From: Limibacterium fermenti
GTDB taxonomy: Bacteria; Bacteroidota; Bacteroidia; Bacteroidales; Dysgonomonadaceae
NCBI RefSeq assembly: GCF_041902845.1
Contig: NZ_CP159486.1
Span: 1,054,001 to 1,118,000, forward strand
Length of the DNA stretch: 64,000 nucleotides
Direction of reading: 5' to 3'
Positions within the stretch are counted from its first letter, which is position 1. Every line of letters begins with the position of its first letter. The notes beneath the pieces are model-generated. The model saw nothing but the letters and a program-made list of their open reading frames with translations. It made no database searches and was not told where the DNA came from. Positions 17,775-26,402 of this stretch are shown here, one piece after another. The translations under genes and the position numbers were made by a program.

Positions 17775-18968
17775 ATGGCACTGAACGGATTACCTAAAGT
17801 AACAATAGACTATGGCAACGGTGCGTTGGGGCAAACTATCTCCAGCGCGGATGGGCTGCTATGTCTGGCCGTTTGCGGGGCTGTAGCCGTTGCAGACATG
17901 TTTTCACTTGCAAAGCTATACAGTGTTCGAAAACTGTCGGATTTGGCAACACTGGGCGTTACGGATGATAATAACCCGCTGTTGTATCAAACCGTGAAAG
18001 AATTCTATGCGGAAGCACAAGAAGGAACACAAGTGTATATCGTCGGGTATCCCGAAACTCTCAAAATGTCGGATGTGCTCGATAAGGAGAATCCTTATTT
18101 GCGAAGCGTGATTGAAACGACGAATGGCGAGTTGCGGGGGGTGGTGGTTACATCCGTGCCGGGGGCTAATCCCGTTGTTACCGATGGATTGGATAGCGAT
18201 ATCCCGCAAGCCTTATTGAACGCACATGAACTTGGCGAATGGGCGCGTGCGGCGAAATATGCGCCGGTATTTGTCATTCTTGACGGACTGAACTTTAGCG
18301 GAAACGCGACGGAACTGAAAGACTTGAAAGCGAATTCCTATTATCGGGCTGCCGTTGTTATCGGATCGACTTCCGCGGGATCGGCGAACCAGGCGGTCGG
18401 TTTGGTTGCCGGCCGAATCGCATCGGTTAGTGTCGAGCAAAATATCGGTCGTGTGTCAGATGGTGAGTTGAATGTATTAAAGATTTTTGCAGGAAACAAT
18501 CAAATTGAAATGGCCGACATGGAAGCCATCTACAACAAATCCTACATTACCTTCAGGACATTTACCGGAATCGCCGGCTATTACATCGCCGATGATTTAA
18601 TGGCCACGAAAGAAACGGATGATTATAACCATCTGACAGCTGTCAGGACTATCGACAAAGCGGCGCGTATTGCTTATGCCGTTTTGGTTCAGCAATTGTT
18701 GGACAAAGTACAGGTAAAGTCAGACGGTACCATGCTCCAACCTGTAATTGCATCCTGGAAGCAGGTCATTACTAATGCAATTGCATCCAACATGACCGCG
18801 GGTAACGAGTTGTCAGACGAAAATGGCGACAATGGTGTAGTGGTGTATATTGATCCGGTACAAGATGTATTGGCTACCAGCACTATTAATGTGGAAATAC
18901 GTGTCCGTCCTTTCGGATACGCACGTTATATCAACGTATTATTGGGTTTCACTGTAAACGAAAATTAA
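17775..18968 (+). CDS. Contractile tail sheath protein (DUF2586)
   Basis: A 397-residue protein of the DUF2586 type, the sheath of Bacteroidota Mu-like phages. It begins with PKVTIDYGNGALG, has the VYIVGYPETL and ANSYYRAAVVIGS strands of the sheath core, and ends with the C-terminal arm VNVEIRVRPFGYARYINVLLGF (split) that links sheath subunits. The neighbouring tube gene confirms a contractile tail. Confidence 0.82.
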   Translation: MALNGLPKVTIDYGNGALGQTISSADGLLCLAVCGAVAVADMFSLAKLYSVRKLSDLATLGVTDDNNPLLYQTVKEFYAEAQEGTQVYIVGYPETLKMSDVLDKENPYLRSVIETTNGELRGVVVTSVPGANPVVTDGLDSDIPQALLNAHELGEWARAAKYAPVFVILDGLNFSGNATELKDLKANSYYRAAVVIGSTSAGSANQAVGLVAGRIASVSVEQNIGRVSDGELNVLKIFAGNNQIEMADMEAIYNKSYITFRTFTGIAGYYIADDLMATKETDDYNHLTAVRTIDKAARIAYAVLVQQLLDKVQVKSDGTMLQPVIASWKQVITNAIASNMTAGNELSDENGDNGVVVYIDPVQDVLATSTINVEIRVRPFGYARYINVLLGFTVNEN

Positions 18969-18969
18969 A

Positions 18970-19407
18970 ATGAAAGACGTATATCTAATCAACGGACGTG
19001 AATACGAATGGGCGGATATCAGCCTTATTGTGGGTAGTGTGCCTATTGTGGGGTTCCGTGCCGTCTCTTATAAACGTGAGTGTGAAAAAGAAGCCATGTT
19101 TGCAAAAGGCCGCAAAGCGCACAGCATTCAGAGCGGTAACGAATTAATAACGGGTAACATTACATTTACCCAAAGTCAGTTTGAAGCCATTGAAGCGGCA
19201 ACCGGCGGAAACGTGCTAACGACAAAGGTCGATATTATTGTTTCGTACGGAGCGGAAATGAATGCAACATCAGTCGCTTCTTCTGCTATTTCAACAGATA
19301 TAATTATCGGGGCAGAATTCACCGAGTACGAAAAGGGAATGGCTCAGGGTGATAAGTTTATGGAAATTGCAATGCCTTTTCTGGCATTGGACATCAAAAA
19401 CGCTTAA
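18970..19407 (+). CDS. Tail tube protein
   Basis: A 145-residue protein immediately after the sheath gene (1-bp gap), the standard tube place. Its beta-rich profile (YLINGREYEWADISLIV, then LITGNITFTQSQFEAIEAAT, then EFTEYEKGMAQGDKFMEIAMPFL, split) fits the gp19-like tube fold. It forms the inner channel on which the sheath contracts. Confidence 0.78.
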   Translation: MKDVYLINGREYEWADISLIVGSVPIVGFRAVSYKRECEKEAMFAKGRKAHSIQSGNELITGNITFTQSQFEAIEAATGGNVLTTKVDIIVSYGAEMNATSVASSAISTDIIIGAEFTEYEKGMAQGDKFMEIAMPFLALDIKNA

Positions 19408-19418
19408 AATAGTTCAAA

Positions 19419-19721
19419 ATGGAAGAATTAAGAGGACAGGCTACGGCCGGGCAAATCGAAGAGTGGAAGAAAAAGCAGGGTGATATCTTTAAGGTGGAAG
19501 TCGGTGACTCCGTATGTTACCTGAAAAAGCCGGATAGGAAAACGATGTCGTATGTGGCCACGCTCGGAAATAATCCGATTAGGGCGAATGAGGCTTTGTT
19601 ACAGAACTGTTGGCTCGGAGGCGATGAAAGCATCAAAACCGATGACGAAAAGTTCTTCGGCGTTTCTGCCAAGCTGGCAGAAATCGTTCAGATTAAGGAG
19701 GCCGAAATAACAAAGCTCTAA
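19419..19721 (+). CDS. Tail assembly chaperone, short form
   Basis: A 100-residue protein between tube and tape-measure genes, the place of gpG-type tail assembly chaperones. It starts MEELRGQATAGQIEEWKKKQ, which is the common opening of these proteins in Bacteroidota phages. A second frame opens inside its last codons and runs to 19882; the short and extended forms would correspond to gpG and gpGT of lambda. Confidence 0.72.
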   Translation: MEELRGQATAGQIEEWKKKQGDIFKVEVGDSVCYLKKPDRKTMSYVATLGNNPIRANEALLQNCWLGGDESIKTDDEKFFGVSAKLAEIVQIKEAEITKL

Positions 19722-19882
19722 AGTCAGCCAAAAATGCTGCTCAAAATGGGATCATGCTTATTAATACGCAACTTCGGTACTATCTGCATATTTCCGATCC
19801 CGATGGGCTGACGGATGAAGAGTGGGCAGCCTACGCAGAAACACTAAACTGGATCAGATCACAAGAAGCTAAAAAACGATGA
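19697..19882 (+). CDS. Tail assembly chaperone extension (-1 frame)
   Basis: The -1 frame relative to the chaperone is open from 19697 (stop at 19694) to the stop at 19880-19882 and encodes about 55 residues after the slip, including LTDEEWAAYAETLNWIR, like the T domain of gpGT. The run A-ACA-AAG at 19709-19715 is a plausible slip site (AAG to AAA in the A site). The stop overlaps the tape-measure ATG (19879) by 4 bp. A separate start at the ATG at 19754 (42 residues) is the alternative. Confidence 0.6.
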   Translation, partial: GGRNNKALKSAKNAAQNGIMLINTQLRYYLHISDPDGLTDEEWAAYAETLNWIRSQEAKKR

Positions 19883-21669
19883 ATGTTTTACAATACATAC
19901 TCAACATCAACGGCAATGCGATAACAATGCTGGATAAAATCGGCGCGTCATCAGGCGCGTCCCGGTCGAATGTGCGTGGATTGAAAAACGAAGTCGAAAG
20001 CTTGAATAAGGTCGATTTAGGCGGTATCATCACAAAGCTGAAAGGGGTGGCTGCCGCGTTAGGTGTGGGAGCATTCATCGGCAAAACAATCCGGAATGGG
20101 ATGGAACAGGAAATACGAAATACTTCCTTCGAAGTCCTTTTCGGGGGTGCCGATAATGCCAAGCGTATGATCGATGATATTTCGAACTATGCGGCAAAAT
20201 CCCCTTATGGGAAGGCGGAATTAAGCGAAGCTGTGCAGACGATGGCCGGTTTCGGGATTGCCCAGGATAAAATCATGCCGAATTTAAAGGCCATCGGGGA
20301 TATCACAATGGGTAATCGTGATAAAATGAAGCTAATGACATTGGCTTTTTCTCAAATGTCATCAACGGGTAAACTTACCGGCAATGACTTGTTGCAAATG
20401 ATTAATTCGGGCTTTAACCCATTGAATAAAATATCGCAGACGACCGGTAAAAGCATCTCCCAATTGAGAGATGATATGTCCAAAGGAGCCATATCGGCTG
20501 ATATGGTTACCCAAGCCTTTCAGAAGGCAACCGAAGAAGGCGGTTTGTATCACGGGATGATTGACAGGATTAACAATACCGTGTCCGGGCAATGGGCTAT
20601 GGCAATGGATAATATCAATGAAAAGATGTTGAATCTGTATAATAATGTCTTGCAGCCGATAATTCTGCCGGCATTGGAAAAATTCAACCGATTTTTAGAC
20701 GATCCCATTGGTACCATACAACGGCTAACGGATAAAATAACATCAGATTTCCCGGTCATAACGGGGATTATCATTACCGCAGCGAGCGCAGCTATCGGCT
20801 ACAAAGTCGCAATGTTAGGACTTGCAGGTGTACAGGCAATAATTACCGGAATTAAAGGCGCGTTGGCGGCTTTCGAAATCATTGTTTTTGCAGTGCGTAA
20901 TGCAACGAACCTTTGGACGGCCTCGCAGTGGCTTTTAACAGTCGCTCTTAACGCTAATCCTGTAGGATTGATTGTAGGGGCTATTGCGGGATTGGTAGCC
21001 ATAATCACGTTGGCTTGGAATAAATTCGATGGCTTTCGGGGCGTGGTGACCGGAGTGTGGGAAACATTCAAGCTGTTTGTGAAATTTCTGAAGGATTCCG
21101 TAATCAATACGGTAAAGGGCCTGGTTGATACATTTGATGGGCTCGGTAAAATCATCAAAGGCATTTTTTCGTTAGACTGGGATAGCGTGAAAGACGGCGC
21201 CAAGCAGGCGGCATCCGGTTATGTTCAGGGGTTCATGGGGGGCGGGACGATGATGTCGGCTATTGAGAATGGAAAGAAGGTGGGAGAAACATGGTCGAAA
21301 GGCTATCAATCCGGGGTTGAAAATGGAAACCGTTTCGATCCCATCGGTTGGGTTTCCGACAAAATGGCGAAAATTGGAATTTCTCAACCGGCTATCCCTG
21401 GTACTCAATCGCCCGTTGCAGGAACTGGTAGCGGAACAGGTACGGGCGTAAACGGATCGGGAACAGGTACCGGCGTTGGCAAAGAAACGGCGAAAAGTAT
21501 CGCTACCGGTGGAACCAAGACGACACATATCACCATTAATCTCGGTGAATTGGTCGGCTCGATTAATATAAACAAAAGCGGATTTAGGGAAAGTGCGGAA
21601 AATATGCGTGATGTACTCTTAGATGAACTGACGCGAATATTATCAATGGCACAGGGACAAACTATTTAG
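19879..21669 (+). CDS. Tape measure protein
   Basis: A 596-residue tail tape measure protein that sets tail length. Residues about 65-240 are the tape-measure N-terminal domain (TMP type): SFEVLFGGADNAKRM, then GDITMGNRDKMKLMTLAFSQ, and QMINSGFNPLNKIS. Hydrophobic membrane-like segments follow around 290-390. A Gly/Ser/Thr linker near 510-545 (GTGSGTG repeats) precedes the C-terminal helix. Fairly short for the family, so the tail should be short. Confidence 0.88.
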   Translation: MNVLQYILNINGNAITMLDKIGASSGASRSNVRGLKNEVESLNKVDLGGIITKLKGVAAALGVGAFIGKTIRNGMEQEIRNTSFEVLFGGADNAKRMIDDISNYAAKSPYGKAELSEAVQTMAGFGIAQDKIMPNLKAIGDITMGNRDKMKLMTLAFSQMSSTGKLTGNDLLQMINSGFNPLNKISQTTGKSISQLRDDMSKGAISADMVTQAFQKATEEGGLYHGMIDRINNTVSGQWAMAMDNINEKMLNLYNNVLQPIILPALEKFNRFLDDPIGTIQRLTDKITSDFPVITGIIITAASAAIGYKVAMLGLAGVQAIITGIKGALAAFEIIVFAVRNATNLWTASQWLLTVALNANPVGLIVGAIAGLVAIITLAWNKFDGFRGVVTGVWETFKLFVKFLKDSVINTVKGLVDTFDGLGKIIKGIFSLDWDSVKDGAKQAASGYVQGFMGGGTMMSAIENGKKVGETWSKGYQSGVENGNRFDPIGWVSDKMAKIGISQPAIPGTQSPVAGTGSGTGTGVNGSGTGTGVGKETAKSIATGGTKTTHITINLGELVGSININKSGFRESAENMRDVLLDELTRILSMAQGQTI

Positions 21670-21672
21670 ATT

Positions 21673-22182
21673 ATGAATTTTAATACAATATTCACAAAGA
21701 ATAATAATATCACCGTGCGCGATGCAAGCAACCTCATACAATCAGGTCAGCCGGTATCGATGGTGCTCCCGTTGTGGATAGGTATTAAAGAAAATCCGGA
21801 ATGGATGTTTCCTATTGAACCGCTTATTTCCATTACCGGAAAAAATGTGATAATCAAACGGAATGTTTCCAAATCGGAAAGACGGGGTACCGTAAAAGAA
21901 CGTTGGGCTCAGGATGATTTCTCTATTAATATTCAGGGGAAATTTGTGCATCCGGATTTGAATATTTATCCAGAAAACGACGTGCAAAAATTCATGTATT
22001 ACGTAAAGCAAAAAAGGGCTTTAAATGTAAAAAACGAATTGCTCGCTATGCTGGATATACACCAGATAGTTATCGAAAATTATTCGTTCCCTTTTTCGAA
22101 AGGCGAAAACATACAAAACTTTTCCATTGATGCATTTTCCGATGATTTATTTGAACTATTTATTGAAGTGAAAAATGTTTAA
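21673..22182 (+). CDS. DUF6046-like baseplate/tail protein
   Basis: A 169-residue protein placed between tape measure and hub. PIEPLISITGKNVIIKRNVS and WAQDDFSINIQGKFV are typical of DUF6046 proteins of Bacteroidota phages, which take the place of the LysM/DNA circularisation-type protein that links tape measure and hub. It overlaps the hub gene by 8 bp. The family name is from memory. Confidence 0.6.
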   Translation: MNFNTIFTKNNNITVRDASNLIQSGQPVSMVLPLWIGIKENPEWMFPIEPLISITGKNVIIKRNVSKSERRGTVKERWAQDDFSINIQGKFVHPDLNIYPENDVQKFMYYVKQKRALNVKNELLAMLDIHQIVIENYSFPFSKGENIQNFSIDAFSDDLFELFIEVKNV

Positions 22183-23135
22183 CATGGTTTACGACATAGT
22201 TATAGGTAATTACCGACTTGCATTATTGGAGTCGGCGGAAATACATAAATCTGTCGACTTATTGGCAGATACGGCGGTTATTGTCGTTCCGGGTGTGGTA
22301 TACAACCAATCGTTAGACGTGGAAGAAAAAGTAAAGATTGGTGATAAGGTTACAATAAAACTGGGTTATGATGATAACCTGGTCACAGAATTTACCGGCT
22401 TTTTACAGCGTATTGACACAGATGATAGTAGTTTGATATTTAATTGTGAAGATGGAATTTATGAGACACGTAAGCCGGTAAAAGATAAACAGTTCAATAA
22501 AACAACAGTGAAAGCTATTGCGCAATATTGCCTTTCTGAAATAGGTCTATCGGAACTGAATTGTACGTATGATATTACTTATGAAAAGTTTATAATCAAA
22601 AGTGCAAATGCTTATGACGTATTGAAAAAAATTCAGGATGAAACAAAAGCGAATATCTACATGAAGGGGGCAGAACTGAATATTCATCCTGCATACGTAG
22701 AAAAAGGTGGAGACGTTAATTATGATTTTGCTGTCAATATCGAATCTTCTGATCTGAAATATCGTAACTCCGATGATCGGAAGTTCGAAGTTGTCGTTGA
22801 AGGTGTAGGACTTGACGGTAAAAAAAAAGTCGGTAAATGTCGGCGTTACTGGAGGCGAAAAGCGTACGGTAAAAGTACAATCCCCCATGTCTATAAGCGA
22901 TTTGAAAAAACGTGGACAAGAAGAAATAAAATACCTTTCATACACTGGATATGAAGGTAGTATTACCGGTTGGCTGGTGCCTTATGTGGAACCTACTTAT
23001 TCGGCACATATACACGATGCGGAATATGAGTTTAAGACGGGATCGTATTATGTGGTTTCTGTAACTACGACTTTTGACGAAAACGGCGGCGTGCGAAAAG
23101 TGGAATTAGGGCGTAAACTTACCGGTAATGGATAA
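22175..23135 (+). CDS. Baseplate hub protein (gpP/gpD-like), frameshifted
   Basis: The hub protein (Mu P / P2 D, T4 gp27-like) appears in two frames: 22175-22954 and 22812-23135. The join lies in a run of nine A at 22820-22828; with eight A the reading continues from GVGLDGKKK into SVNVGVTGGEKRTVKV and gives one protein of about 320 residues, the normal size. The first part has the hub's paired strands (KVTIKLGYDD, TEFTGFLQRID), the second the C-terminal strands (YYVVSVTTTFDENGG). It is either an inactivating indel, a sequencing error in a homopolymer, or slippage. ATG at 22184 is an alternative start. Confidence 0.75.
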
Positions 23136-23661
23136 ATATAGACAGATATCAGAATTAATGAAAGGCTTTCAGCAAAACGGACAGGCATTTTTCCCTGCGA
23201 CAGTTGAAAGCGTTGAGGGCAATACCTGCACTGTGGTAGCTGATGGCCTTTCTATTTCTGATGTCCGATTGAAGCCCACGACAGAGGATACAGACAACGC
23301 GTTTTTAATGACACCCGAAATCGCAAGTGATGTATTGGTAGGTTCTATATCTGGGGACTATAGCAATCTGTTTATAGTATATGCAAATAGCTATAGTGAT
23401 ATCCGTTTAAACGTTGATGAAATATCATTTAAACTGGATAAAAACGGGATTATAATAAATGATGGTGAAAATGGAGGTTCGGTTAAAATAAAAGAACTGG
23501 TTGAGTGGATGAAAAAGGTTTACAATGACCTTCAGGCTTTGAAAAATCAATTACAATCACATCCGGTTTCGGGCAATGGCGCTCCATTAGCATTGATATT
23601 TAATTCATCGACTCCCAATCCGAATCAGTCGACATTTGAAGACGAAAAAGTAAAACACTAA
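23128..23661 (+). CDS. Baseplate spike / assembly protein (gpV, Mu gp45-like)
   Basis: A 177-residue protein overlapping the hub gene by 8 bp. Residues about 18-90 form an OB-like domain (PATVESVEGNTCTVVA, then SDVLVGSISGDYSNLF), followed by short repeating strands and a C-terminal helix, as in gpV-type spike proteins that puncture the outer membrane. The C-terminal tail NSSTPNPNQSTFEDEKVKH (19 residues) carries no metal-binding HxH. A plausible simple spike with its apex missing or replaced. Confidence 0.7.
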   Translation: MDKYRQISELMKGFQQNGQAFFPATVESVEGNTCTVVADGLSISDVRLKPTTEDTDNAFLMTPEIASDVLVGSISGDYSNLFIVYANSYSDIRLNVDEISFKLDKNGIIINDGENGGSVKIKELVEWMKKVYNDLQALKNQLQSHPVSGNGAPLALIFNSSTPNPNQSTFEDEKVKH

Positions 23662-23984
23662 TGGGTAAAGAAACAGGCATATTATTGAATATGGAAACGA
23701 ATGATTTAGATATCCTTGTTCTCCGCGATTCGAATGGGAAGATTTTGCAGGGAGTTCAGATCGGCGATATAACAAAACAAAATATTGCTTCCATCTTAAC
23801 GATGCATCCCGGTGAATTGAAAGAAAATCCTGTAGTGGGTGTCGGTATCGGAAATATGTTGTTAGATCACGATTACTTGCTGTATAAACATAAAATCAGA
23901 CAGCAATTGGATATTGAAGGAATGCAAATAAACCATCTGGAAATTTCGGGACAAAATATTCAAGTAAATGCCGAGTACAAATAA
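23661..23984 (+). CDS. gpW/gp25-like baseplate wedge protein
   Basis: A 107-residue protein equivalent to Mu gp46 and T4 gp25. The N-terminal DILVLRDSNGKILQGVQIGD, then ASILTMHPGELKENPVVGVGI (split) with the ENPVVGVG motif, is typical. It joins the hub to the wedge. The start shares one base with the preceding stop. Confidence 0.78.
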   Translation: MGKETGILLNMETNDLDILVLRDSNGKILQGVQIGDITKQNIASILTMHPGELKENPVVGVGIGNMLLDHDYLLYKHKIRQQLDIEGMQINHLEISGQNIQVNAEYK

Positions 23985-24007
23985 CAAAAAGTGAAAGGAA
24001 TTGATTT

Positions 24008-24448
24008 ATGAAAACATCAACCCGGGGCATTGCCCTGATAAAAGAATTTGAAGGCTTTCGGCCGAAAGCCTATTTGTGCCCGGCGGGCATCCCGACGATC
24101 GGCTACGGGCATACCAAAGGCGTGAAGCCGGGCGACACGATTTCGGAGCGACAGGGAGAGCAATTTTTGCGGGAAGATCTTGCCGCCTCCGAAAAGGTTA
24201 TTAATGCGCTCAGCTTGCCATTGTCGCAAAATCAATTCGATGCCCTGGTAAGTTTCGTCTTCAACGTGGGATCGGGCAATTTTACCCGTTCAACCTTACT
24301 GAAGAAAGTCCGGGTAAATACGAATGATCCGTCGATAGCCGGCGAGTTCGAAAGATGGAATAAAGCGCGTGTAAACGGTGTGCTCACGGTCTTGCCCGGA
24401 TTAGTCCGTCGCCGGAAGGCCGAGAGTGATGTATACTTTTCAAAATAA
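24008..24448 (+). CDS. GH24 phage lysozyme (endolysin)
   Basis: A 146-residue T4-type lysozyme. Candidate catalytic Glu15 lies in EFEGFR, then the IPTIGYGHT motif at 28-36 with Thr30, and NQFDALVSFVFNVGSGNF is the helical half of the family. There is no signal sequence or anchor, so release to the periplasm needs a holin or another route. It is placed among tail genes rather than in a separate lysis cassette. Confidence 0.92.
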   Translation: MKTSTRGIALIKEFEGFRPKAYLCPAGIPTIGYGHTKGVKPGDTISERQGEQFLREDLAASEKVINALSLPLSQNQFDALVSFVFNVGSGNFTRSTLLKKVRVNTNDPSIAGEFERWNKARVNGVLTVLPGLVRRRKAESDVYFSK

Positions 24449-24453
24449 CGGTT

Positions 24454-24882
24454 ATGAATTGGTTTGAAATATTGTCCATTGTCCTCAATATTGGCTTGGG
24501 GGGCAGTCTTATCGTTACGGTTGTAACCCTCAGGGCAACCAAAACAAAAGCCGAGGCGGATGCACAAAAGGCCCGCGCGGAAGCTAAAACAACCGAGATT
24601 GACAATGTGGACAGTGCAATAAAGATCTGGCGTGATCTTGCAACAGATATGAGCGTGAAATATGACTTGGTATTGGTTGAGTTGGAAAAGCTACGAAAGG
24701 AAGTCAACCGGCTGAATCGTATCAATACGAAGATCATGAAACTGCTCGATAAGATCACCCCCGAGAACATGGAGGCTATTGTAGAACAAATTAAAACGGA
24801 GATTCAACATGAAGCAAAAGAAGATACTGCTACTCGTTTGGGTGTTCCTGCTGACAGCTTGCGGAACGATAAAAACGGATAA
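24454..24882 (+). CDS. Membrane-anchored coiled-coil protein (holin or spanin candidate)
   Basis: A 142-residue protein with one N-terminal membrane segment (about residues 5-27, ILSIVLNIGLGGSLIVTVVTL in part) and a long charged coiled coil (30-125). It follows the lysozyme by 5 bp and is overlapped by the next gene by 74 bp. This is the shape of an Rz-like inner-membrane spanin, but a pinholin-like role cannot be excluded. Confidence 0.5.
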   Translation: MNWFEILSIVLNIGLGGSLIVTVVTLRATKTKAEADAQKARAEAKTTEIDNVDSAIKIWRDLATDMSVKYDLVLVELEKLRKEVNRLNRINTKIMKLLDKITPENMEAIVEQIKTEIQHEAKEDTATRLGVPADSLRNDKNG

Positions 24883-25330
24883 GCGACAGGCGTTCAAAAC
24901 GGATCAGGTCTCGAATGTCGATGTAACGGTAAAGGAGTCCGGATCGCAAAAGCGAATTGACAACATCATGAAAGATGCAAGGACAAACGTGTCCGATAAA
25001 AGCGTTACCCGCCAGACCGATACGCAATATTCCGCTCCGGATTCTTCGACCGGCCGGCAACATAAGACTCGCGAACGCACGACCGAAACGCTGAATGATA
25101 TCGCAGTCATCAATGAACAGAATGAGCGTATCATCAGCGAACAACAGGACAAAATTGATCGCCTGACACTCGTTACTTCGCAGCTTCGGACGAAGCTGGA
25201 TGCTTCGCTCTCGGAGAAAATAACAACTACCACGCGCCCGCCGGTATGGACGTACATCGTTGCTATCCTTGCCGGAGCCGCGTTGACACTAATAATCAGG
25301 ATATGGCTAAAAAGGACATTCAGGCTTTAG
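24809..25330 (+). CDS. Lipoprotein with C-terminal membrane segment (u-spanin candidate)
   Basis: A 173-residue protein with a lipoprotein signal (MKQKKILLLVWVFLLTAC, Cys18) at the N-terminus and one membrane segment at the C-terminus (about residues 147-167, WTYIVAILAGAALTLIIRIWL in part) followed by a basic tail. The middle is polar and partly coiled-coil (about 95-135). A lipid anchor at one end and a membrane helix at the other is the layout of unimolecular spanins such as T1 gp11, which fuse inner and outer membranes at lysis. It starts inside the preceding coiled-coil gene. Confidence 0.6.
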   Translation: MKQKKILLLVWVFLLTACGTIKTDKRQAFKTDQVSNVDVTVKESGSQKRIDNIMKDARTNVSDKSVTRQTDTQYSAPDSSTGRQHKTRERTTETLNDIAVINEQNERIISEQQDKIDRLTLVTSQLRTKLDASLSEKITTTTRPPVWTYIVAILAGAALTLIIRIWLKRTFRL

Positions 25331-25575
25331 AAGGACAGTCGGTATTCGACATTGCCGTGCAGACGGCTGGAAGCACCGAGGCGGCCATTGATATCGCCGC
25401 CGGGAATGATATTTCTGTGACGGACGATATCGATGTGCTCAATACGATAAAAGCATCGGCCACGGTAAACAAATCCATAGCCGGTTATTACGAACGAAAC
25501 GCCATTAAACCGGCGACGAACATCACGGACAAAGGTCAGATTTTCGAGGACATTTTTAACAACACGTTCGCATGA
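25303..25575 (+). CDS. LysM-like small tail protein
   Basis: A 90-residue protein, start chosen at ATG 25303, which overlaps the lipoprotein end by 28 bp; a longer frame from 25246 would overlap far more. LEGQSVFDIAVQTAGSTEAA, then IAAGNDISVTDDI resembles the LysM repeat of gpX-type tail proteins (two short helices and strands). It lies just before gpJ. The C-terminal 45 residues are helical. Call is tentative. Confidence 0.5.
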   Translation: MAKKDIQALEGQSVFDIAVQTAGSTEAAIDIAAGNDISVTDDIDVLNTIKASATVNKSIAGYYERNAIKPATNITDKGQIFEDIFNNTFA

Positions 25576-26402
25576 GGACTCTTAACGAAATAGTACAAGC
25601 AATCCGCGCCGATTTTGTGGCGAATTCAACGTTGCAGCAGATGTATGGACTTGATAGATCGAAAACCTTCGATGAGCAATTCTCGAAAGTGAGCATCGAG
25701 GCAATATTGACGTATATCGTTGCCGTCGCGATCTTCACGCTTGAATCGCTTATGAACCGGCATCAGTCCGATATTGATGCGGCTATTACGAAGAATGCCG
25801 TGTGCTCCATTCCCTGGTACCACACCCGTTCGATGGCCTTTCAATTGGGCCATTTCGTCAAGTTTAATCCCCTCACATACGGGTTTGAATATCCCGAAGT
25901 GGATGAAGAATCACAAATTATCCGGTTTGCTGCGGTTAGACAGTTAGAGGTTGAAGGCGTTACGAAACTGCGCATCTATGTTTCCAAAGACGACAGGCAA
26001 CCATTATCGGCGTCGGAACTGGAAGCCTTCCGGGCATACATCACCGAAATCGGCGCGGCCGGTACGCACTTCGAGATCATCTCCCAGGCTCCGACATCGC
26101 TCGAATTTACCCTCCAGGTAGTCCGAAATGCAATGGTGCTCGATATGGACGGGAACCGCTTGTCCGGAGGCGGCAAGCCGGTGGAAGAGGCGATATCCAA
26201 TTATCTGGACAATATCATCTATGGGGGCGTGTTTAACCGGACGAAGCTAACAGATGCCATCCAGCAGGCGGATGGCGTGTCGGACGTGATCCTGAACGAA
26301 GTCCGGATCGCCGGGCAGGCGGTCACCTCGCAGAACATCGAATCACCCGGCGGGTCATTCGACTTTGACATCGATCATACAATAATAACTTACACGGTAT
26401 GA
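25572..26402 (+). CDS. Baseplate J-like protein (Mu gp47-like)
   Basis: A 276-residue baseplate wedge protein. It starts RTLNEIVQAIRADFVANSTL and ends in a C-terminal domain with DGVSDVILNEVRIAG, where the gp47/J family has its conserved strand. IYGGVFNRTKLTDAIQQADGV is the most typical segment. Overlaps by 4 bp with both neighbours. Confidence 0.8.
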   Translation: MRTLNEIVQAIRADFVANSTLQQMYGLDRSKTFDEQFSKVSIEAILTYIVAVAIFTLESLMNRHQSDIDAAITKNAVCSIPWYHTRSMAFQLGHFVKFNPLTYGFEYPEVDEESQIIRFAAVRQLEVEGVTKLRIYVSKDDRQPLSASELEAFRAYITEIGAAGTHFEIISQAPTSLEFTLQVVRNAMVLDMDGNRLSGGGKPVEEAISNYLDNIIYGGVFNRTKLTDAIQQADGVSDVILNEVRIAGQAVTSQNIESPGGSFDFDIDHTIITYTV

